A stretch of DNA of 64,000 nucleotides from Reichenbachiella agariperforans (GTDB lineage Bacteria; Bacteroidota; Bacteroidia; Cytophagales; Cyclobacteriaceae), in NCBI RefSeq assembly GCF_900142205.1, contig NZ_FRAA01000002.1:370282-434281 (forward strand), written 5' to 3'. Below the pieces are notes generated by a model. It ran no database searches. It was not told the origin of the DNA and saw nothing but the letters and a program-made list of their open reading frames with translations. Each line of letters begins with the position of its first letter. The first letter of the stretch is position 1. Below, in pieces: positions 18,842 to 25,154 of the stretch. A program made the position numbers and the translations under genes.

Positions 18842-18945
18842 ACCGCCCAGTACAGCCTGTCCCGTACTTGATACGGGAAAAACCGTACGCTGGGTGGTGT
18901 GAGAGGCGCACTGGCGGTCATTTGACCGTCAGCCGTCTACTCGAT
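18840..18945 (+). mobile_element. group II intron 3' end (domains V and VI), degenerate
   Basis: Domain V is recognised as a stem GAACCGCCCAG / CTGGGTGGTG with the 2-nt CG bulge on the 3' strand and a distal TAC/GTA helix. Where a short tetraloop should sit there is a longer insert of about 31 nt containing the hairpin TCCCGTA-CTTGA-TACGGGA. Domain VI follows (CTGGCGGTCA ... TGACCGTCAG stem) and the element ends CTACTCGAT, the standard intron 3' end. The 5' part of the intron is absent. Its 3' flank is TTGGCAAACGTCA, an attC-like core. The upstream 18576-18654 stretch shows nothing recognisable. Confidence 0.8.
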
Positions 18946-18957
18946 TGGCAAACGTCA

Positions 18958-19896
18958 TTAACACATCCAGCTCCAATATCTATTATTTATTAAAAAATCA
19001 CGAAAGGTTATTTGTTGTATTTTTTCACCTTCATCTTTAATATAAAACTTTGATTCATTGCGATTCCAACCCAAAATCAGCTCATTTGTTTTTAGTTTAC
19101 AATAAAGATCATAAGTATTTTTTAGCTGAATTAAATATTCTCTCATTTCTTCCATTGATTTAAAGCGGCTATCATCAGTTCCAATTTCTTTTGAAATCAA
19201 CAGGTTATCCGTTGGTGAAATTTTATCAAATGAACCATTCAATAAATAATTAATCGTCTCTATATCTGACATTTCTTTCGCTACATCTCTAATTCCATAT
19301 AGGTATTTATGATGATTTTCTTGTTGATATTCAAAGCAAATTAAATTTACGCCTTTAGGAAACAACCCAAATGGTATTAATTCAATTTTAACTTTTGTAT
19401 CTGTTCCAATCCTTGGGATTTCAATTCCGAGAAAAAAAACTGAATAATCCATGTCGCTTTTAATCGGCTCTGATGTGAAATTGTTAATTCCAAAACCATC
19501 AGGCAAAATCTCTATAAGGTCATGATTTGATGAAATTCTTCTTTCCCAACAACATTCAACTTCGTCTGATTGAAGAATTATATAAGAGCCACTACTGTTT
19601 TTAAAGGCACCCACTTCTGAACTACATGAACATCCGCAAGTCGGCCAACTTCCTGAGATTTTTAAGTATCCATTTTTTGAATCGTCAATTTTATTAAAAT
19701 CTGGAATCCCATCATCGTCCATGTCTTCAAACATTGAGTAACAACTATTCACTCGACTCCATAAAATTTCACTTAAAGTTTTCTGTGATTGTCCAAACCC
19801 TATTGCTGGAATTAGGATAACGAGAGTTAATATTATATTTCTCAAAACCTGAATTTTTCGGTCTTTAATGTTTGCCAACGTCACTGTATCAATCAT
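18958..19896 (-). CDS. exported ORFan protein of the AT-rich island
   Basis: A 312-residue frame with no family I recognise. A hydrophobic signal-like segment (NIILTLVILIPAIGFGQ) lies at about residues 20-36, so the ATG at 19896 may be too early; a TTG at 19845 would place the signal peptide at the N-terminus and avoid starting inside the attC-like palindrome. The mature part has a Cys cluster (CGCSC and ECC, about 88-120), an acidic DMDDDGIPD motif and a hydrophilic C-terminal half. The DNA is clearly more AT-rich than the housekeeping genes, and short TGACGTT-GC-AA core repeats flank the gene, so it looks acquired as a cassette. Confidence 0.7.
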   Translation of the reverse strand: MIDTVTLANIKDRKIQVLRNIILTLVILIPAIGFGQSQKTLSEILWSRVNSCYSMFEDMDDDGIPDFNKIDDSKNGYLKISGSWPTCGCSCSSEVGAFKNSSGSYIILQSDEVECCWERRISSNHDLIEILPDGFGINNFTSEPIKSDMDYSVFFLGIEIPRIGTDTKVKIELIPFGLFPKGVNLICFEYQQENHHKYLYGIRDVAKEMSDIETINYLLNGSFDKISPTDNLLISKEIGTDDSRFKSMEEMREYLIQLKNTYDLYCKLKTNELILGWNRNESKFYIKDEGEKIQQITFRDFLINNRYWSWMC

Positions 19897-20062
19897 GGCA
19901 TGTGATTTAGTTTAAGTTTCGGTTACAAGATAGCCAAATCGCTGATTTGCGCTATTACTTTTTCATTCAATAGTGCCAATCTGAGATATGGCGGGACTTC
20001 CAGAAAGCAGAGAACTTTCGTTTACAGCTGAACCGCCATGATTTGATTACAGAATGTTAGCA
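19873..20062. repeat. attC-like 190-nt imperfect palindrome
   Basis: The two ends are inverted copies of about 27 nt: TGCCAACGTCACTGTATCAA.. from 19873 and, on the other strand, TGCTAACATTCTGTAATCAA.. from 20062, both going on to TCATGGC. The termini TGCYAAC/GTTRGCA resemble the core boxes of integron attC sites. The inside folds further: GGCGG/CCGCC, CTATT/AATAG, and CAAATC-AGC-GATTTG hairpins. It lies directly between the HEPN gene stop and the ORFan start. I infer a recombination site or other structured mobile repeat; no integrase is in the window. Confidence 0.6.
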
Positions 20063-20068
20063 TTTTTT

Positions 20069-21010
20069 TCATCTCTGATAGTTCTTAATTGCCTTAAAGT
20101 GAAGACTGATGTGTTCGTCAATTTTAGCGCTTAGGCCTTTCAAGAATTTATTCGTGTCAATAACACTTTTAAGACTTGGGTTGAAATTTCGGTCTCCGTG
20201 TCCAATTGAATTCCTATTTGCCCTAAGATTATGAAATGTCTGGTTGTCATCTTCAGAAAGCTCAAAATGAAATGTCTTTTTCAAAAAATCAGGAATTTCA
20301 TTTGCTTTTAAGTCTCCGTTTTTATTCTTAAGAAGTGTTAACATAGTTGATAATAATAGGTCTTCGGGTGGCTTGTAGCCTCGGCTATTTAGCTGGGTTG
20401 AGAATTTTTTATATCGATCAATTTTTCGTGGATCAAAATCCTTATTAAGTGTTTTAATATTCTTTTTTAAGTCTGAATTTACCTTTAGATTATCGAAATA
20501 TTGTTCTGTGTTCAACCTTTCAATGGCATCAATAATCTCCATCACTAAATCTGAAATAAACGCTTCAAAATAGGAGAATAGTGAAAAGTATAAATATGAT
20601 GATAATTTAGACTGATAATCAGTTGTACAATCTGAGATGTTGTTGATATAATTAAGTGACTGCCTTCGAATTGTGTTTCGGTGTTTTTTATAATGCTCTT
20701 CGCCAATTACATCAACCACAGTTTTTTTGAATTGTGAATGGCTAATTGGAGTATCAACTATTTTTTTAAGTTCTTCAATTTTATCTACCGGCAGTTGCTC
20801 TTCTGATAAGGAGGCTATTGTATCAGCAGTTATCTCGTAAATTACAGATGGCTCAAAAAAATCAGGTTCAGGAATTCGTGAAATAGTACCCTTTTTAAAA
20901 AGGTTTAAGCTCTGTTTAAGAACAGGGACGCTCGTCGTAACTAGAACGGCAAAGTTAAAAATCTCTTGAGTTCGTTCCTTAAAGGATAGATAGGCCTGTG
21001 ATTGTGTCAT
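20069..21010 (-). CDS. HEPN-domain protein (putative RNase)
   Basis: I start at 21010 (MTQSQAYLSFKERTQE); the longer frame to 21076 would run into the tRNA-like gene. The 313-residue protein is helical. Near the C-terminus it has RNSIGHG (R266, H271), the RX4H motif of HEPN ribonucleases, with the layout of RiboL-PSP-HEPN/MAE_28990-type proteins (SYLYFSLFSYFEAFISDLV before it). HEPN proteins of this kind are often toxins or phage-defence effectors that cut RNA, many of them tRNA anticodon loops. No partner toxin-antitoxin gene is adjacent; the tRNA-like RNA gene ends 8 nt before its start. Confidence 0.75.
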   Translation of the reverse strand: MTQSQAYLSFKERTQEIFNFAVLVTTSVPVLKQSLNLFKKGTISRIPEPDFFEPSVIYEITADTIASLSEEQLPVDKIEELKKIVDTPISHSQFKKTVVDVIGEEHYKKHRNTIRRQSLNYINNISDCTTDYQSKLSSYLYFSLFSYFEAFISDLVMEIIDAIERLNTEQYFDNLKVNSDLKKNIKTLNKDFDPRKIDRYKKFSTQLNSRGYKPPEDLLLSTMLTLLKNKNGDLKANEIPDFLKKTFHFELSEDDNQTFHNLRANRNSIGHGDRNFNPSLKSVIDTNKFLKGLSAKIDEHISLHFKAIKNYQR

Positions 21011-21018
21011 TATAAGTA

Positions 21019-21115
21019 GGAAGATGCAGGACTCGAACCTACAACTTGGGCATTGACACAAGAACATATAGTTCACACGTCAGTGCCCTAGCTTTACCCG
21101 TTAAGCTAATCTTCC
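21019..21115 (-). tRNA. tRNA-like gene with a giant anticodon hairpin
   Basis: Read on the minus strand, a 97-nt cloverleaf is plain: acceptor GGAAGAT/ATCTTCC (7 bp), TA at positions 8-9, D arm GCTT-AACGGGTA-AAGC, T arm GTAGG-TTCGAGT-CCTGC, U discriminator and no encoded CCA. The anticodon arm is abnormal: GGGCA/TGCCC (5 bp) encloses 31 nt instead of 7, which themselves pair (TGACGTGTGAAC with GTTCTTGTGTCA, loop TATAT). If the insert were removed the 3' half TGTCAA would give a GUC (Asp) loop, but U73 does not fit tRNA-Asp. It is probably not a normal elongator tRNA. Confidence 0.7.
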
Positions 21116-21159
21116 GTTTTTAAAGGTAATAGATTTATATTTCTTTATCATAGTACAAT

Positions 21160-21210
21160 TTTCAAAAATCTTGACTAAACCACTATGGACCGAAAGCACC
21201 ATAGGTTTAG
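21160..21210 (-). terminator. probable terminator of the TonB-C gene
   Basis: CTAAACC-AC-TATGG (21175-21188) pairs with CCATA-GGTTTAG (21199-21210), 12 bp with a 2-nt bulge; on the minus strand it is followed by TCAAGATTTTTG. It is about 60 bp after the stop at 21270. Confidence 0.5.
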
Positions 21211-21269
21211 GGGAGAATGAAATGCGCCAACTTCGTATGTAGTGAACTCGTCACAGAAAACACCCTTAT

Positions 21270-21926
21270 TTATTGCGGCTTCTTTGCCGTCACGACCATT
21301 TTGTAGATATAGGGTTTTTCTTCATACAATTCAGGATATTCCTTTTTATCTCTCCTTCGTGGTGTGTACGAGTTGTTAATGCCGAACCCCAAGAGAAAAA
21401 TTATTTTGGATGGTACAGGCCCAGTTTCTATCGCAGCGGGTATCCAGATGGGTGGCGCTGCTTTCAATAGGCCCAACAGTTCTCTCGCAAACCATCCTTC
21501 TTCTGATTTGATGATTTCAAAATTTGAAACCGCCCCTTGTTCATCAATCTCAAATGACACGGCAGCCTGCCCTGTCTTATTATTCGCTAATGGCACAGGT
21601 GGGTATGTTAGATTCTCTCCGATAAAAGAAAAGAAATCCATCTTGCTACCAAGATAATGTGGTGGGTTAACCACATGACTAAGCACCCAGTCACCTTCTT
21701 TTTTGATCAAGTATTTTGACGTGTCTTTTTCAAAAAAGATAATCTTACCAGTGGAGTGGTTCACCATTAACGACAGTTTGCCTGGCTCATCATAATATTG
21801 CCAGTTTCCCACTTTCTGATTATTCTCTAATTTTCCCCAGCTGGTTTTATTCTTAACCTCTTCAACTTGAGCCATCCCAAATTGAGAACAGAAAATCAAA
21901 TGGGTCAGTATAATTAGTTTGTTCAT
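21270..21926 (-). CDS. TonB C-terminal-domain protein
   Basis: A 218-residue exported protein with signal peptide MNKLIILTHLIFCSQFGMAQ. Residues about 100-180 match the TonB_C fold (QAAVSFEIDEQGAVSNFEI), with the usual Y P P start. The region before it (GKLENNQKVGNWQYYDEPGK) resembles an MORN-like 'antitoxin/variant' repeat often fused to TonB_C domains in Bacteroidota. There is no N-terminal transmembrane anchor or ExbBD neighbour, so it is unlikely to be the energising TonB itself and more likely a stand-alone periplasmic protein of unknown role. Confidence 0.8.
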   Translation of the reverse strand: MNKLIILTHLIFCSQFGMAQVEEVKNKTSWGKLENNQKVGNWQYYDEPGKLSLMVNHSTGKIIFFEKDTSKYLIKKEGDWVLSHVVNPPHYLGSKMDFFSFIGENLTYPPVPLANNKTGQAAVSFEIDEQGAVSNFEIIKSEEGWFARELLGLLKAAPPIWIPAAIETGPVPSKIIFLLGFGINNSYTPRRRDKKEYPELYEEKPYIYKMVVTAKKPQ

Positions 21927-22364
21927 TATGTAGGTATCCAGCTTATTTCGCGATTCGAGTTAAAACTAATTATAATAAGTTTGATGTCGAAATTACTTTA
22001 CCACTCGTGAAACCATGACCACTGATTCCGTAGTTGTTGACCACTACAATACTAAAGAGCTAAGGCTCGTTTCAACTTATCCAATATTCTTTTGCATCGA
22101 TTTAGACTCACGAGTATGATTCGTCTGTGCATATGAAATAATTCCAATGCTGTAAATTTAATTTTCGTCTCGTAGGATTTATGGAGAACCTAAACGCTGT
22201 ATCACTGGACATTTGATCCTCTTGCTGGATTTTCCGACAAAATAGGCTCTTGAAAAACAGCTTACTTATACACACTCTGCATTGGTAAGGTTAAAGATCA
22301 TTTCATCTACATGTTTTGGTATCGGGCTGCTTTTCTTATTAGTTTTAAACAACCGAGAACTACT
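21927..22364. other. gene-free stretch
   Basis: About 440 bp between the TonB-C gene and the OmpA-family gene. I see no credible coding frame, tRNA or strong hairpin. It presumably holds the promoters of the two divergent genes, but no convincing TAnnTTTG box can be singled out. Confidence 0.4.
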
Positions 22365-23345
22365 ATGAAAAATACCCTCCCTTACCTCCTCTTCTTTCTT
22401 TGGTCTGTATTCGCTCAGGCACAGTGTCCTGACGGCTACTCTTCTGGCCCCAACCTTATCAAGAATTCAGAATTTTGTATGGGGGATCAGCAGTTCGACT
22501 CTGATTACACCTTCACACGAGAGTCAGGAGGAGAGGCACTCTTGCAGAACGGACGTTATGCTACCGTTACCAATCCTAAATATGCCATGGGACTATATGC
22601 GTCCTGTCGAGACCATAGCTCTAACGGAGGCATCATGCTGGTATTCAATGGGTCCACATCCCCAAATGATGATGCTTGGAGCCAAACTATCGAAAACCTA
22701 AAACCTAATACAACCTATACTTTTAGCTTTTGGACTGCTTCGCTACTCAAATACTCACCTGCAGTCCTGGAGGTCTACATCAATGACAATGCCGTAGGAT
22801 CAAGACTCACACTGGATAGTGCTCTATGCGAGTGGAAAAAACACAGCGTCGTATGGGATTCGAAACAAAATACGCAAGTCAAACTATCCGTTCGCAACAC
22901 CAACACGGACTGTGTCGCTGCACATTTTGCCCTAGATGACATGTTCTTCGCTGCTTGCGAAAAAAGCAACCTGGGTCATCAACTGGAAAATGCCAAAGTC
23001 GGTCAAGTATTTCAGTTGGAAAACATCTACTTCGAGACCGCCAAATACATCCTCAAGTCCGAATCTTATGAAGAGTTAGACTTGCTCCTAGAGTTCCTGT
23101 GGAACCATCCCAATGCAGAGATCGAGGTAGCAGGGCATACGGACAATGTAGGCTCTCAGGTCAATAACCAAATTCTATCTGAAAACCGTGCACAAGCCGT
23201 AGCGAGCTACCTAGAAGAAAAGGGTATTAAACAATATAGATTTACCGTAAAGGGCTATGGCGAAGAACTACCCGTAGAAAAAAACACTACTCCAGAAGGA
23301 CGTCAAAAGAATCGTCGGGTAGAATTTAAAATCGTTAAAATCTAA
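22365..23345 (+). CDS. OmpA-family outer membrane protein with galactose-binding-like domain
   Basis: I start at 22365 (MKNTLPYLLFFLWSVFAQAQ, a signal peptide). The N-terminal 200 residues of the mature protein look like a jelly-roll carbohydrate-binding domain (NLIKNSEF, NLKPNTTYTFSFW, ALDDMFF). The last 110 residues are an OmpA domain that binds peptidoglycan (EVAGHTDNVGSQVNNQILSE, RVEFKI end). No beta-barrel is seen, so it probably tethers an extracellular or periplasmic domain to the wall. The next gene follows after 48 bp and is probably co-transcribed. Confidence 0.88.
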   Translation: MKNTLPYLLFFLWSVFAQAQCPDGYSSGPNLIKNSEFCMGDQQFDSDYTFTRESGGEALLQNGRYATVTNPKYAMGLYASCRDHSSNGGIMLVFNGSTSPNDDAWSQTIENLKPNTTYTFSFWTASLLKYSPAVLEVYINDNAVGSRLTLDSALCEWKKHSVVWDSKQNTQVKLSVRNTNTDCVAAHFALDDMFFAACEKSNLGHQLENAKVGQVFQLENIYFETAKYILKSESYEELDLLLEFLWNHPNAEIEVAGHTDNVGSQVNNQILSENRAQAVASYLEEKGIKQYRFTVKGYGEELPVEKNTTPEGRQKNRRVEFKIVKI

Positions 23346-23393
23346 AGAAATTATACTACAACTTAGATCATCAACTACTAATACAAATACATT

Positions 23394-24197
23394 ATGAAAC
23401 AAATCAAATTGATCCTATCTATCGTGCTGGTCATCTGTGTCATGTCCACCGTGACCAATGCACAAGCAACACTCAAGCGCATCATCAAAAAAGGTGAACT
23501 CAGAGTAGGGATCACAGGCAATCAGCCTCCATTCGCGATGAAGGCCAAAACAGGTGAATATATAGGATATGAAATAGACCTGGCCACTATGCTAGCCGAA
23601 TCCATGAGTGTCAAACTAGAGCTCGTACCTATGGATTTTAACAAGCTCATCCCTGCACTAGAAGATGGCGAGATTGACCTCATCATGTCAGGGATGACCA
23701 TCACACCAGAGCGAAACATGCGTGTGGCATTTGTAGGGCCATATATGGTCTCTGGAAAGTCCATCCTAACCAAATCAAGGTTGTTGTCTAGATCAGAATC
23801 TACTGATGACATCAACCAGAGCCCCAACATGAGAATCGCTGTACTCGAAGGATCTACCAGTGAAATTTTTGCGAATGCCTACATCACCAATGCGGACATC
23901 TCACCTGTCAAAAGTTATGATCAGGCCATAGACATGCTCCGAAACGATGTAGTCAAAGCAGTAGTGGCAGACTACCCGTTTACCTTGGTATCTGCGCTCA
24001 AGTATAGCTACGAAGGTATCGTATCGCTAGAAGAGCCATTAACCATCGAGCCTATAGGTACCGCTCTAGCACAGGGCGATCCATTGTTCTTGAACTTGGT
24101 TCAGAACTATATGAACTCCATAGAGCTAGCGGGTATCTTCGATGAGCTGAACCAGAAGTGGTTGCAGAATGGCATGTGGCTGCTACAGGTCGAATAA
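23394..24197 (+). CDS. bilobed amino-acid-type substrate-binding protein
   Basis: A 267-residue periplasmic binding protein of the SBP_bac_3 (PBP type II) fold. It has a signal peptide ending NAQA, then KRIIKKGELRVGITGNQPPF, GYEIDLATMLAE, SGMTITPERNMRVAFVGPY and AVVADYPF; the Arg in TPER and the Asp in VADYP sit where amino-acid ligands are held in the family. No ABC permease or ATPase is nearby, so it may act as a sensor or soluble receptor rather than a transporter subunit. This fold is the same as the ligand core of ionotropic glutamate receptors. It ends at a terminator. Confidence 0.88.
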   Translation: MKQIKLILSIVLVICVMSTVTNAQATLKRIIKKGELRVGITGNQPPFAMKAKTGEYIGYEIDLATMLAESMSVKLELVPMDFNKLIPALEDGEIDLIMSGMTITPERNMRVAFVGPYMVSGKSILTKSRLLSRSESTDDINQSPNMRIAVLEGSTSEIFANAYITNADISPVKSYDQAIDMLRNDVVKAVVADYPFTLVSALKYSYEGIVSLEEPLTIEPIGTALAQGDPLFLNLVQNYMNSIELAGIFDELNQKWLQNGMWLLQVE

Positions 24198-24227
24198 GCT
24201 ATCCCCCAACATAGAAATAATCTAAAA

Positions 24228-24259
24228 ATGATGCTGCCCTGTGCGGCATCATTTTTTTT
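24228..24259 (+). terminator. terminator after the OmpA / binding-protein pair
   Basis: TGATGCTGC / GCGGCATCA hairpin (with one G-T pair) followed by a run of eight T. It lies 30 bp after the binding-protein stop, separating it from the K+ channel gene. Confidence 0.85.
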
Positions 24260-24302
24260 ATGCTACAACCTTTCTTCCTAGATTTGGCTCAACTTTACTC
24301 CT

Positions 24303-25124
24303 ATGAAAAGAGACGTCACACATCTAAAAAAATGGCAACAGAAAATACATGAAGTCATTTTCGGCTATGAAACCACAGCCGGAAAGCTATTTGATGTCAT
24401 CTTATTGGTCGTAATTCTGGCCAGTGTCATGGAGGTCATGTTAGGCAGTGTCCCTCAGATCAAGCAAGAGTACCTGCTCGTCCTCAACATACTAGAGTGG
24501 ATATTCACCATTCTCTTTTCTCTAGAATACATCGCAAGACTGGTATCTTCTCCAAACCCACTCAAGTATGTGTTTAGCTTTATGGGGATCATCGACCTGC
24601 TCTCGCTCATTCCTACCTATCTCGGACTATTTATTGACGGGACGCATGCGCTCTCTGTGATTCGTTCGATCCGTCTGATTCGTGTGTTTAGAATCCTCAA
24701 ACTGACACACTTTATGGGAGGCGCCGAACAACTCGGCAATGCCCTGTGGAGCAGTCGTCACAAGATCATTGTTTTCCTTGGCACGGTACTTTGTTTGGTC
24801 GTGATCATCGGGACGATGATCTATACGATCGAAGGAGGAGAAAATGGATTCACCAGTATCCCCAAAAGCATCTACTGGGCTATCGTGACCATCACGACCG
24901 TAGGGTATGGTGACCTTGCTCCCGGCACATGGCTAGGACAGACCCTCGCCTCTGCGCTGATGATCATTGGGTATGCCATACTCGCCGTACCTACAGGTAT
25001 AGTGACCAACGAGATCATGAGAACAGAGCTCAGCCGAAACTCAGGAAGTTGCCCAAACTGCAAAACAAAAGACCTGCCCCAGCGCTCCAATTACTGCCTA
25101 CACTGTGGCGTAAAGCTCCCCTAA
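24303..25124 (+). CDS. voltage-sensor type K+ channel with zinc-ribbon tail
   Basis: A 273-residue inner-membrane channel subunit with six helices. S4 carries spaced arginines (RSIRLIRVFRILKL, near 120-133), the pore helix and filter read TITTVGYGDL (near 195-204), the K+ selectivity sequence, and S6 follows (LMIIGYAILAVPTGIV). The C-terminal tail has two paired Cys motifs, CPNCK and CLHCG, forming a probable small zinc ribbon. Expected to assemble as a tetramer and set or sense membrane potential. It faces the Cache-pLGIC gene tail to tail, 30 bp apart. Confidence 0.92.
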   Translation: MKRDVTHLKKWQQKIHEVIFGYETTAGKLFDVILLVVILASVMEVMLGSVPQIKQEYLLVLNILEWIFTILFSLEYIARLVSSPNPLKYVFSFMGIIDLLSLIPTYLGLFIDGTHALSVIRSIRLIRVFRILKLTHFMGGAEQLGNALWSSRHKIIVFLGTVLCLVVIIGTMIYTIEGGENGFTSIPKSIYWAIVTITTVGYGDLAPGTWLGQTLASALMIIGYAILAVPTGIVTNEIMRTELSRNSGSCPNCKTKDLPQRSNYCLHCGVKLP

Positions 25125-25154
25125 CTGTTGAAATAGAACCCTTTAATAAGACAA

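Noticed and set aside
18576-18957. Insertion sequence or full group II intron
   Set aside because: No transposase frame or terminal repeats are present, and the reverse transcriptase and 5' intron domains are missing; only the 3' end of an intron remains.
21019-21115. Selenocysteine tRNA
   Set aside because: The acceptor and T arm resemble SelC and the D stem could be drawn with 6 bp, but there is no long variable arm and no UCA anticodon loop.
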